DNA of 44,296 nt. Source: Alphaproteobacteria bacterium. Its GTDB lineage: Bacteria > Pseudomonadota > Alphaproteobacteria > Caulobacterales > Caulobacteraceae. The position numbers and the translations under genes are program-made. Below, piece after piece: positions 7,866-15,994 of this stretch (positions within the stretch are counted from its first letter, which is position 1; each line of letters begins with the position of its first letter). A model generated the notes under the pieces. It was not told the DNA's origin. It did not search any database and was given only the letters and a program-made list of their open reading frames with translations. The stretch covers positions 1 through 44,296 of the forward strand of contig JANYET010000001.1 of the NCBI GenBank assembly GCA_025359785.1. Direction: 5' to 3'.

Positions 7866-7993
7866 AACCACGAACCCCACAAACGCTGCGCAAGAGCGGA
7901 GCGGCCGCAGGCCATATTCTGAAGGGCTGGAGGTCTCGGAAGAAGGCGAGCTCGGCTCGCGGCGGGCCGAGCCCGTTCGTGGTGTTCGTGTTT
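7866..7993. repeat. Imperfect inverted repeat with CACGAAC units between pyrE and pdxJ
   Basis: The left arm, beginning aaaccacgaacc (from 7866), and the right arm, cgttcgtggtgttcgtgttt (7974-7993), are imperfect inverted copies built from the same ACGAAC unit as the element at 1179-1326. The centre of about 85 bp is again GC-rich. The element abuts the pyrE stop codon at 8001. It appears to be a diverged member of the same repeat family. Confidence 0.6.
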
Positions 7994-8000
7994 CCTCACC

Positions 8001-8585
8001 TTACGCCCTCAGCCGCTTGGATCCCGGTTCCTCGGCCGGCAGGGCGGCGAGTCCGGGGGGGATGGCGTCAGGCGCATAGGACGGGACGTCGAGGGTCGCC
8101 AGCGCCACCAGCGGATAGCCGACGTCGGCGCGGCCGCCGGAGCGGTCGACGATGCAGGCGCAGCAGACGACCACGCCGCCGGCGGCTTCGATCGGCACGA
8201 TGGCCTCGCGGAACGAGCCGCCCGTGGTGATGACGTCCTCGATCACCACGACCTTGGCGCCCGGCGCGATCCTGAAGGCGCGGCGCAGGCGGAACTCGCC
8301 GTCCTCGCGCTCCACGTAAAGGGCCGGGACGCCCATCCAGCGGGCGGTCTCATATCCGGGGATGATGGCGCCCACGGCCGGCGAGACGATTACGTCGGGC
8401 TTGCCGAACTGGGCCTCGATCTGCTCGGCGAGCGCCTTGCACAGCCGCGCGGTGCGTTCGGGAAACTGGAAGACCAGGTTCTTCTGCAGGAACATCGGCG
8501 AGTGCCGGCCCGACGCCAGGATGAAGTGGCCTTCGCGGAGCGCGCCGGCGCCGCGGAATTCGTCGAGGACCTGTTCGGTGTTCAT
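8001..8585 (-). CDS. pyrE: Orotate phosphoribosyltransferase
   Basis: PyrE makes orotidine monophosphate from orotate and PRPP in pyrimidine synthesis. From the ATG at 8585 the product has 194 residues. It shows [17 protein letters not shown] near the N-terminus and the PRPP-binding loop [28 protein letters not shown] lies in the region of the catalytic lysine/arginine loop and reads as the thermophile/alphaproteobacterial type. The frame is open to 8669, but those residues are not family-like. The gene is first in the pyrE-pdxJ-acpS run and divergent from the alpha/beta hydrolase gene. Confidence 0.95.
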   Translation of the reverse strand: MNTEQVLDEFRGAGALREGHFILASGRHSPMFLQKNLVFQFPERTARLCKALAEQIEAQFGKPDVIVSPAVGAIIPGYETARWMGVPALYVEREDGEFRLRRAFRIAPGAKVVVIEDVITTGGSFREAIVPIEAAGGVVVCCACIVDRSGGRADVGYPLVALATLDVPSYAPDAIPPGLAALPAEEPGSKRLRA

Positions 8586-8683
8586 GAGGGTCCAGATAAC
8601 GCTCTTTGCGGGCCCTCGAAAGATATTGGGGGCGAAAGATGTCACCTGTTGCGGCCTTGCGCGGCGCACTCTTAGGTGAGGAC

Positions 8684-9646
8684 ATGCGTCGGATGCTGAT
8701 CGGTCTCGCCCTTATCCTGTTTGCCTGGGTCGCCGCGGGCGCGGTGATGGTCGCCAGCGCCGGGACCTTCAAGCCCTCGGGCGTCTATGTGGACATCGGG
8801 GGCCGCAAGCTGCGGCTGGTCTGCGCCGGGCCACAGGCCCAGGCCACAAAAGGGGGCGAGACACCCACCGTCTGGATGGAAGCCGGCGCCTTCGGCCTGG
8901 CCGCCGACTTCGCCGCGATCCAGGAAAAGCTCGCCGCCAAGAACATCCGCTCCTGCGCCTATGACCGGGCCGGCATGGGCTGGTCCGATCCAGGGCCACA
9001 GCCGCGCGACTCGAGCGCCATCGTCGGTGACCTGGAAAAGCTGATCGCGGCCTCCGGCGAGAAGGGGCCGTTCATCCTGATGGGCCATTCCATGGCGGGC
9101 CTGCACACCCGGCTGTTCGCCGGGCGCAACCCGGACAAGGTCGCGGGCCTGGTGCTGATCGAGGCGACGACGCCGGAGCAGATCGACAATCCGAACACCG
9201 GCAAGTTCCTGGCGGTGTTCACGACCATCAGCCGGGTCGCCGCGGCCTCGGCGACCGTGGGAACCACGCTGCCCCTCTACTACCAGGCCGGCGACCGGAT
9301 CGGCCTGCCGCCGCAGGGCAGCGCCGAGAAGCGTCATGCCTATGTCTCCGGCCACCACGCGCGGACGGCGGCCAATGAGGTGGTCAACTGGCCGAGGAGC
9401 GCGGCCGAGGCCAGGCTCGCCGCGCCCTACGACCCAAAGTGGCCGGTGGCCGTGATCGTGGCCGGCGGCCCGAGCCTGGGCCAGGCGTGGAACGATGCGC
9501 GGCGCGTGCCGGAGAAGGCCTCGCAGGCCGGCTACTATGAGGCGATCCCTGGCGCCTCACACACCTCGATCCTGGGCGAGACGCATGGCGACGCGGCGGT
9601 GCGCGGCGTCGAGCACATCCTCGCCCACCTCGCGCCGGCCGGGTAG
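8684..9646 (+). CDS. Alpha/beta hydrolase, membrane-anchored or exported
   Basis: The 320-residue product begins with a charged MRRM and a hydrophobic stretch (about residues 5-25), which is an uncleaved anchor or a signal peptide. An alpha/beta hydrolase domain follows. The oxyanion region is VWMEAGAFG, the segment [15 protein letters not shown] is typical of the fold, and the nucleophile elbow is LMGHSMAG (Ser in GHSMAG). The catalytic histidine is probably in GASHTSI near the C-terminus. Substrate cannot be inferred. The ATG at 8684 has taggtgagg just upstream; earlier in-frame codons lack support. The gene stands at the left edge of the accessory block, divergent from pyrE, and its stop is only six bases before the next gene. 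Confidence 0.85.
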   Translation: MRRMLIGLALILFAWVAAGAVMVASAGTFKPSGVYVDIGGRKLRLVCAGPQAQATKGGETPTVWMEAGAFGLAADFAAIQEKLAAKNIRSCAYDRAGMGWSDPGPQPRDSSAIVGDLEKLIAASGEKGPFILMGHSMAGLHTRLFAGRNPDKVAGLVLIEATTPEQIDNPNTGKFLAVFTTISRVAAASATVGTTLPLYYQAGDRIGLPPQGSAEKRHAYVSGHHARTAANEVVNWPRSAAEARLAAPYDPKWPVAVIVAGGPSLGQAWNDARRVPEKASQAGYYEAIPGASHTSILGETHGDAAVRGVEHILAHLAPAG

Positions 9647-9652
9647 CCGGCC

Positions 9653-11320
9653 TTGGGGGTCTGGGGCCCGCGTATCGGGCTGACAGCGGCGGCGGGGCTG
9701 ACGCTGGCGATCCTCGGGTTCTATGCGAGCCGGCTCTCAGTACCGTTGCCGATGTTCGCCGGCGACGAGGCGGCCTATCTGATCCGCGCGCTGTGGCCGG
9801 ACAGCGTGGTGCAGGCCAACCCGTTCGTCGTGCCGCTGAACAACGGCGTGCATCTGAGCGTCATCCGCGCCCTCTATGGCGCGGGCCTGCCGATCGTGCT
9901 GGGCGACCGGCTGGTGAACGCCGCGGCCTATCTGGGCGGGCTGGCGCTGCTCTGGCGGGCGCGGACCCGCGGGCTGGCAGGCCGCGAGCAGGTGGCGCTG
10001 GGCCTGATCGCGCTCGCCTTTCCCTACTATCGGTTCGCGGTGTCGAACCTCGCCGAGGGCCTGTTCGTGGGCGTCCTGGCGTTACTCTGCGTGGTGACCG
10101 GGCGCTGGTATCGCAGCCGGCCGCTGGGCCATGCCCTCCTGGCCGGTGCGCTCGGCGCGGTGCTGGTGCTGGTCAAGCCGAACGGCGTGGCAAGCGTGCT
10201 GGCGCTGGGCGCGGTGGCGGGGATCGACGCCTGGGCCGGAAGCGACTGGCGCAGGCTGCCGCTCCGGGTGCTGCTGTTCGCCGTGGCCTTCTTCGGGGCC
10301 GGCAACCTGATCCAGTGGGCGGCGGAGGGGTCCGTTGTCCATCCGCTGAGCTTCTTCGTCGGCGACTTCTACAGCGGCGAGCTCAATCAGGGGGCGCCGC
10401 CGCATGCGGTGCGGCTGGTCGCCCAGGCGATGGGGTCGATGGTCTCGGCAATGGCGGTGCTGGCCGGCGCGCCGATCGTCGTGGGCCTGGCCGACCAGGC
10501 GCGACGCCTGAGGTCGCGGCAGGCCAGAGACGGGGGACTGGACCTGGTCTTCCTGGTTCTGCTGGGGGCGCTGGCCGCGACCTTGGTCATGGTGACGATC
10601 TTCATGAGCAAGATCGCCTGGACCGCCGGCGAGTCCGGCCGGCTGTGGGGCCGCTATTTCGAGTTCTTCGCGCCCTTGCTCTGGCTGGCGGCCGCGCCGG
10701 CGCTGGCGCGGCCGATCGGCGCGCGGCTGGCGCTCGCCTGCGCCGGCGTGATGCTGGCGGGCCTCGCCGGACTGCTGGTCAGCCTGCACAGCGGCATCGT
10801 GCTGTTCCCCTGGGATTCCAGCGCGCTCACCGCCTTCTTCGCGCCCGATCCGGTGCGCGCCCCGCTGGGAGTCAGCCTGCCCTATCGCGCGCTGGCGGCG
10901 GGCGCGACGGTGGGCGCCGCGCTGGCCATGCTGGGGCGGCGGCCGGCCTATGCGGGACTGGCGCTGACCCTGGTGCTGGCGGGCCTTTCGACCTGGCTCG
11001 ATCACGTCTGGCTGGCGCCCTTCGTCCAGGCCCGAGAGGCGCTGGCCCGCGACGTCCGGGCCATCGCGCCGCGCCTGCCACCGCAGCCGGGTCTGGTGGT
11101 GCTGCTGGCGCCCGACGCCAACGACGGGCATCTGGGCTTCCTGGAACTGAAGGCGCGGCCCCGGGTGTGGCTGGGACCGCCCGGCCAAACCCCGGAAGCC
11201 CAGCTTGCCGGCGCCGTGGCTGTCGTGGTCTCAGGTCCGGAGACCCCGCCGGGAGGGCCCTGGATGCGGACCTACAAGGGCGATGAACTGTCGCTGTTCG
11301 AGCCGGCGGGCGCGCCGTGA
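9653..11320 (+). CDS. Polytopic membrane protein, GT-C glycosyltransferase-like
   Basis: The product (555 residues) has about 11-12 hydrophobic segments over the first 450 residues and a soluble tail. The first loop contains PMFAGDEAAYL, an Asp-Glu pair placed as in GT-C (family 39/ArnT-like) enzymes that use polyprenyl-phosphate sugars. The tail (about 460-555) has LVVLLAPDANDGHLGF. No family is certain. It must start at TTG 9653 or use an unrecognised start: the preceding in-frame triplet series contains the stop of the hydrolase (9644-9646), and the next ATG (9752) would remove the first membrane segment. No clear ribosome binding site is visible, so coupling to the hydrolase gene is likely. 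Confidence 0.7.
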   Translation: MGVWGPRIGLTAAAGLTLAILGFYASRLSVPLPMFAGDEAAYLIRALWPDSVVQANPFVVPLNNGVHLSVIRALYGAGLPIVLGDRLVNAAAYLGGLALLWRARTRGLAGREQVALGLIALAFPYYRFAVSNLAEGLFVGVLALLCVVTGRWYRSRPLGHALLAGALGAVLVLVKPNGVASVLALGAVAGIDAWAGSDWRRLPLRVLLFAVAFFGAGNLIQWAAEGSVVHPLSFFVGDFYSGELNQGAPPHAVRLVAQAMGSMVSAMAVLAGAPIVVGLADQARRLRSRQARDGGLDLVFLVLLGALAATLVMVTIFMSKIAWTAGESGRLWGRYFEFFAPLLWLAAAPALARPIGARLALACAGVMLAGLAGLLVSLHSGIVLFPWDSSALTAFFAPDPVRAPLGVSLPYRALAAGATVGAALAMLGRRPAYAGLALTLVLAGLSTWLDHVWLAPFVQAREALARDVRAIAPRLPPQPGLVVLLAPDANDGHLGFLELKARPRVWLGPPGQTPEAQLAGAVAVVVSGPETPPGGPWMRTYKGDELSLFEPAGAP

Positions 11321-11441
11321 GGCGAAACGTAAACGCCGCTTAACCAGACCCCTTAACGCCGCGGAGAACAGCCGGGCCTATAGCTTGGTCCTTGGGTGGC
11401 CCGCCGAACGTCGGTCCGGACGCCACGACTTGAGAGCGCGC

Positions 11442-12422
11442 GTGCCGAACACCCCGAGGAAGGCCTTCCCGAGCGACCTCCCTGAGGGCCTGAAGCCGCG
11501 CCTTCGGCTGTTCCTCAGCATCGACCTGGTGGGATCGACCGCGTTCAAGCAGTCGCGCCAGGCCTGGCTGCCGGCCCTGCTCGATTTCTACCGCGACTTC
11601 GACCGCATCGTGCACGCGCAATACCGGGCGTTCCGCCAGCGCAGCAACGCCTTCGTCGCGCCGCCGGAGTTCTGGAAAAGCAACGGCGACGAACTGCTCT
11701 ACACCTGCGACCTGGAAACCCGCGCCCAGGCGGTGGATGCGATCCGCATCTGGATGTCGGCGCTCAGCGCCTACCGCAGCGACCTGGCGACCCTGACCGA
11801 CGACCTGGACGTCAAGTCGACGGCGTGGATCGCGCTGTTCCCGGCACCCAACTCCGAGGTCTTCTTCCGCCGCGGCGGCGCCCAGTTCCGGTCCGACGCC
11901 TCGGAAAACCCGATCCTGCTGCAGGCCGAGATGCGCGACCAGTGGTACGGCGGCAAGACGCGCCACGACATCATCCGCGACTTCGTGGGACCTTCGATCG
12001 ACACCGGCTTTCGCCTGAGCGGCTGGGCGAGCCCGCGGCGCCTGGTGTTGTCGGCCGATCTCGCCTTCCTGCTGACCAGCGCCTACCCGGTCGCCGAGGA
12101 ACCCCTGCCGCTGCATTTCTCCGGCGCACAGAAACTGCGGGGCGTGGTCGGCGACCAGCCCTATCCGATGATCTGGCTGCCGGTCGGGGCGGGCGAGCGT
12201 GAGGATGTCGGCGACGCCGGGATCGGCCGGCATCTGAGCGACCCTGTGATGCTGCGATCGTTCTGCGAGGCGATCATCGAGCAGAACTACAAGGTGTTCA
12301 CGCCCTTCTTCCTGGCCGACGCCCCGGACGGCGACACGGACTTCGGCTGGGCGCCGCCTTACATCATCACGCGCATCATCAGCGACTGGCACGCCGAGAA
12401 GCGCCATAGGACGGCGGCCTGA
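11442..12422 (+). CDS. Class III nucleotidyl cyclase-like protein, orphan
   Basis: The product from GTG 11442 has 326 residues. It carries the landmarks of a class III cyclase homology domain. LFLSIDLVGSTAFK holds the first metal aspartate. FWKSNGDELLYT matches the K-x-x-G-D motif (lysine of base recognition plus second metal aspartate). A strand reads DVKSTAWIALFP. TGFRLSGWASPRRLVLS aligns with the usual N-L-A-A-R-L...S motif, keeping the arginine but with Thr in place of Asn. There is an insertion of about 60 residues before that, and a C-terminal tail. No signal peptide, sensor or membrane part is seen. It could make a cyclic nucleotide, but the product base cannot be read. TTG 11430 is an alternative start. 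No cyclic-nucleotide effector gene is adjacent. Confidence 0.7.
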   Translation: MPNTPRKAFPSDLPEGLKPRLRLFLSIDLVGSTAFKQSRQAWLPALLDFYRDFDRIVHAQYRAFRQRSNAFVAPPEFWKSNGDELLYTCDLETRAQAVDAIRIWMSALSAYRSDLATLTDDLDVKSTAWIALFPAPNSEVFFRRGGAQFRSDASENPILLQAEMRDQWYGGKTRHDIIRDFVGPSIDTGFRLSGWASPRRLVLSADLAFLLTSAYPVAEEPLPLHFSGAQKLRGVVGDQPYPMIWLPVGAGEREDVGDAGIGRHLSDPVMLRSFCEAIIEQNYKVFTPFFLADAPDGDTDFGWAPPYIITRIISDWHAEKRHRTAA

Positions 12423-12562
12423 GGACGGCCCCGTTCGCGCATCGCCAGCGGCGGGCGCGTCGATTCACGAAGGGCCGGTGGTCAGCGGCGAGTTTGCCGC
12501 AGACAGATTTACAGTGTCAGTTATGGTGTCGGCATCGTCCACGTCGCGTCGGAGTCGCCGCA

Positions 12563-13018
12563 ATGACCGCCCTGCCCCGCTTCACCACCACCGCTGCCCT
12601 GGCGTTGGCCCTGGCGCTCGCCGCCGCCGCGCCAGCCGCCTTTGCCGCAGACGCCGAGACCGGCTCGTTGACCGTCACCTTCCAGGGTTTCAAGACCAAG
12701 ACCGGCGCGGTGATGCTGTCGCTTTCCTCCAGCGAGGCGGCCTATGACGGCAAGGCGCCGTCGCCCGGCCAGATGGCGCCGGTGACCGGCGACACGGCCA
12801 GCGTGACCTTCAAGGACCTGGCGCCCGGCCGCTATGCCATCAAGGCGTTCCACGACGTCGATGGCGACGGCAAGATGAGCACCAACCCGTTCGGAATCCC
12901 GACCGAGCCCTTCGCCTTTTCCAACAACGCCCACGGATCGATGGGGCCAGCCAAGTGGGCGGACGCCGGCTTCGACGTAAAGGCCGGCGCCAACACCCAG
13001 ACCATCACCATCGACTGA
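12563..13018 (+). CDS. Secreted DUF2141 domain protein
   Basis: The product (151 residues) begins with a signal peptide: a short N-region, an Ala/Leu-rich core and an AFAADA cleavage region near residue 30. The mature part matches DUF2141, a small beta-sandwich family of periplasmic or outer-surface proteins: GSLTVTFQGFKTKTGAVMLSL, then FKDLAPGRYAIKAFHDVDGDGKM, NPFGIPTEPFAFSNNA and a final strand. The DVDGDGKM stretch resembles a calcium-binding loop. The start at 12563 has ggag upstream; the frame is open earlier, but the signal peptide fits this ATG. It is 43 bp before the carotenoid oxygenase gene, so the two are probably co-transcribed. DUF2141 genes are often found beside carotenoid genes, but that link is from memory. 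Confidence 0.85.
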   Translation: MTALPRFTTTAALALALALAAAAPAAFAADAETGSLTVTFQGFKTKTGAVMLSLSSSEAAYDGKAPSPGQMAPVTGDTASVTFKDLAPGRYAIKAFHDVDGDGKMSTNPFGIPTEPFAFSNNAHGSMGPAKWADAGFDVKAGANTQTITID

Positions 13019-13061
13019 TCCTGCCCGGACGCCGGCACCCCTCCCTTTACGGATCCCAGCC

Positions 13062-14543
13062 ATGAACCGCCGCCACCTTCTACAGACCCTGTCCGGCGCC
13101 GCGATCGCCTCGGTGCTGACGCCGGAGCTGGCGCAGGCCGCCGCTCAGCTCCGCCATGGCGCCGTCTCCGGCCTCGACTGGCGGGTGGGCTTCGAGGACC
13201 TCGACGCCGACGTGCCGCCGACCGCGATGACGCGGGTCAGCGGGCGCGCACCGATGGGTCTGTCGGGCAGCCTCTACCGCAACGGCCCCGGAAAATTCCA
13301 CCGGCCGGGCGGCTCGGTGGACCACTGGTTCGACGGCGACGGCCTGATGCGGGCGTTCCGGATCAACGACGGCCAGGCAACCCTCGCCGCGCGGTTCATC
13401 GACACGCCCAAGCGGCGGACCGACATCGCGGCCAACGCGGTGGTGACGCCGGGTTTCGGCACCGCCGCCAAGCCTGGGGCTCGGGTGGAGAACAACGACG
13501 ACGTCAACGCCGCCAACATCTCGGTGATGCCGGTGGGCGGCGAACTGTGGGCGCTGTGGGAAGCCGGCTCGCCAATCGCCATGAACCCGGCGGACCTGTC
13601 GACCAAGGGGATCAAGACCCTGCGGCCGGACCTCGTCCACATGCCGTTCCTTGCGCACCCGCACCGTGAACCCGGCGGCGACATCTGGAGCCTGGGCTTA
13701 AACGGCGGCAAGGCCGTCGTCTGGCGGCTGGCCGGCGACGGCACGCTGAAATCGGCCGACCTGGTCGACCTGCCGGCGGCGAGTTACGTGCACGACTTCA
13801 GCGCCACCGACAAACACCTGATCCTGATCCTGCAGCCGTGGATCCAGGACAGACAGGTTCTGCCCTACGCCGACAGCTTCAGCTGGAAGCCGGCGCTGGG
13901 GTCCAAGGTTCTGGTCCTCGACAAGTCCGATCTCAGCAAGCGGCGGATCTATGAACTGCCGCCGTTCTTCGCCTTCCACTATGGCGCGGCGTGGGAGGAA
14001 GCGGACGGGACGCTGCGGTTCGACGGCTGCCTCAGCCCGGACGCCAGCTTCGCCACGACCAACGGGCGCAGTTTCATGAAGGGCGCCTACACCCCCGAGC
14101 CCGCGCCGATGCTGAGCCTGATCGCGCTACGCCCCGACGGCCGGGCGAGCATCGAATCCGCCGGTGTCGGGGCCGAGTTCCCGCGCGTCGACGGCCGCTT
14201 CGCCGGCAAGGCGCGGCGCTATACCGTCCACGCGACGCACGCCGGCCAGGCGGGACCGCTGTTCCAGGGCGTGGCGACCCACGACTGGAAGACCGGACGC
14301 GCCGACAGCTTCGACTTCGGGCCGAGCCATCTGGTGGAAGAAGCCGTGTTCGTGGCGCGCCCCGGCGGGTCCTCGGAGCTCGACGGCTGGCTGCTGGCCC
14401 CCAGCGTCAACACCAAGGCGCGGGCGACCGAGCTGCATGTTTTCGACGCCCGACGGGTGGCCGCCGGACCCCTGGTGACCTGGCGTGCCGACCGCGCCCT
14501 GCCTGTCAGCCTGCACGGAGCGTTCGTGGCGGGGGCGGGCTAG
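13062..14543 (+). CDS. Carotenoid oxygenase family protein with Tat-like signal
   Basis: This is a non-heme iron dioxygenase of the RPE65/carotenoid cleavage family; members split carotenoids, apocarotenoids or stilbenes. The N-terminus MNRRHLLQTLSGAAIASVL has a twin-arginine pattern and ends in LAQAA, suggesting export. The domain starts with GSLYRNGPGKFHRPGG and DHWFDGDGLMRAF. Four histidines sit where the iron ligands belong: AHPHREPGG (about 199), YVHDF (about 245), FAFHYG (about 305) and SLHGAF (about 484). Length (493) is normal. It follows the DUF2141 gene and overlaps the stop of the PepSY gene by 4 bp on the other strand (14540-14543). Substrate is unknown; carotenoid or stilbene cannot be told apart here. 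Confidence 0.9.
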   Translation: MNRRHLLQTLSGAAIASVLTPELAQAAAQLRHGAVSGLDWRVGFEDLDADVPPTAMTRVSGRAPMGLSGSLYRNGPGKFHRPGGSVDHWFDGDGLMRAFRINDGQATLAARFIDTPKRRTDIAANAVVTPGFGTAAKPGARVENNDDVNAANISVMPVGGELWALWEAGSPIAMNPADLSTKGIKTLRPDLVHMPFLAHPHREPGGDIWSLGLNGGKAVVWRLAGDGTLKSADLVDLPAASYVHDFSATDKHLILILQPWIQDRQVLPYADSFSWKPALGSKVLVLDKSDLSKRRIYELPPFFAFHYGAAWEEADGTLRFDGCLSPDASFATTNGRSFMKGAYTPEPAPMLSLIALRPDGRASIESAGVGAEFPRVDGRFAGKARRYTVHATHAGQAGPLFQGVATHDWKTGRADSFDFGPSHLVEEAVFVARPGGSSELDGWLLAPSVNTKARATELHVFDARRVAAGPLVTWRADRALPVSLHGAFVAGAG

Positions 14544-15982
14544 GACGGCGCGGCCAGTCCCAGCCATCGCGCGACGGGAGCGATGCGCCGCAGCACGAGG
14601 AATTCGAGCGCGAGCACGACCGGCAGCGAGATGGCGAGCAGCGGCAGGTAAATCGCCAAGAGAACGGTCACCGCCACCAGGCCTGCCCCGACCCGCCGGT
14701 CCGCCAGCGCCCGCGGCGCGCCGAGTTCGCCGTCCGGGCGGCGTCGCCACCACATCACGACCGCGCTCACCGCCAGAGTGGCGAGGCCGCTCGCCGCGAA
14801 GACGCCCAGGGCCTGGTTGAGCCAGCCGAACAGCTGACCTTCGTGGGCCGCGACGCCGAACCCCACCACCTGATCGATCCAGTGCCGCTGGTTGAAGTTG
14901 GTGCGCCGGGTGATCGCCCCCGTCACGGGGTCCAAGGTCAGATCGACCCGCTGCGGACGGTTGGGCGTGTCGGACTTCGCGGTCCAGCCGCCGTGCCGGC
15001 GGCCGGGCGGTGAGATCGATACCGGTGGCGGAAGATGCAAGGCCGCGACGGTCGGGACCATGCGGTCGAGCGGCGCGAAGCGCTCGGCGGTGCTGTCCAT
15101 GGCGGGCATCGACATAGCTGACATCGACAGGCCTGACATCGACATATCGGGCATGGCCATGCCGCCGTGCCCAGCATGGTCGTCATCCATCGCGGCCCGG
15201 GCGCCGGCGTCCTGGGCGCGGCGCTGGGCGAGTTCGGCTGACCGGCCGTTGGTCCAGTCCATGGTGGCCGCCGAACCGCCGGCAAGTCTGCGGACTTCTT
15301 TCAGATAGCCGCCCCAGTTCTTGGCCCAGGGCAGGCCGGTCAACAGCAGCACGATCGCGAACAGTGAAACCCAAAGTCCTGTCACCGCATGCAGGTCCCG
15401 CCAGACCTGCCGCGACCCGCCGCCGAGCCTTGGCCACACCACGCCCGCCAGCCCGGCGGCGCCTCTGGGCCACCATAGAAACAGGCCTGTCACCAGCATG
15501 ACGATGGCCCAGCACGCGGCCAGCTCCACCAGGTTCGAGCCGCGGTCGCCGGCCAGCAACTCGCCGTGCAGGCGGAAGACGACGCGCATGAAGCGGTCAT
15601 CCTCATCGAGCACCTTCAGAACCTGCAGCGTGTCGGGCCGCAGATAGACCCGGACCTGTTTCGCGCCCCGGCTGACGATCACCCGCGTCGCCGAGGTCGG
15701 CGATTGCGGCAGTTCATAGGCCCGCAGCGTGGTCCCCGGTACGGCGGCGAGCGCCGCGCGGACCTGGGCCGACGGCGGTTGCGGCGCCGCCGTCAGGACC
15801 AGATGATCGTAGGGCCGCTCAAGCCAGCTCTCGATCTGCGGCTTGAACAGATAGATCGAGCCCGTCGCCGACAGCCACAGGATGAAGGGGATGCACAGCA
15901 GGCCGGCATAGAAGTGCCAGCGCCAGACGGTGCGGTAGTCGGGCCAGAGGTTGCGGCGGCCCGTCGCCGGTTGGTCGGTCAT
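14540..15982 (-). CDS. PepSY-associated transmembrane protein with Met-rich insertion
   Basis: The product (480 residues) starts with a basic N-terminus and a first membrane segment (WHFYAGLLCIPFILWLSATGSIYLF, about residues 23-47). A PepSY region follows, then further membrane segments (ACWAIVMLVTGLFLWWPRG; TGLWVSLFAIVLLLTGLPW; near the C-terminus LATLAVSAVVMWWRRR and two more). This is the PepSY_TM layout of proteins that accompany TonB receptors and may reduce or release the imported metal. At about residues 265-295 a periplasmic loop has DDDHAGHGGMAMPDM followed by repeated M-S-M and M-P-A-M units, very like copper-binding Met/His segments. It lies 12 bp after the TonB receptor gene and is surely co-transcribed with it. 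Confidence 0.85.
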   Translation of the reverse strand: MTDQPATGRRNLWPDYRTVWRWHFYAGLLCIPFILWLSATGSIYLFKPQIESWLERPYDHLVLTAAPQPPSAQVRAALAAVPGTTLRAYELPQSPTSATRVIVSRGAKQVRVYLRPDTLQVLKVLDEDDRFMRVVFRLHGELLAGDRGSNLVELAACWAIVMLVTGLFLWWPRGAAGLAGVVWPRLGGGSRQVWRDLHAVTGLWVSLFAIVLLLTGLPWAKNWGGYLKEVRRLAGGSAATMDWTNGRSAELAQRRAQDAGARAAMDDDHAGHGGMAMPDMSMSGLSMSAMSMPAMDSTAERFAPLDRMVPTVAALHLPPPVSISPPGRRHGGWTAKSDTPNRPQRVDLTLDPVTGAITRRTNFNQRHWIDQVVGFGVAAHEGQLFGWLNQALGVFAASGLATLAVSAVVMWWRRRPDGELGAPRALADRRVGAGLVAVTVLLAIYLPLLAISLPVVLALEFLVLRRIAPVARWLGLAAPS

Positions 15983-15994
15983 CGCGGCGGCTCC

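Noticed and set aside
11205..13018. Possible Pycsar-type anti-phage operon around the cyclase-like gene
   Set aside because: A Pycsar locus needs a PycC cyclase beside a cyclic-nucleotide-gated membrane or TIR effector. The neighbours are a large GT-C-like membrane protein and a secreted DUF2141 protein, and neither has a cyclic-nucleotide binding region that I can see. Kept only as an orphan cyclase.
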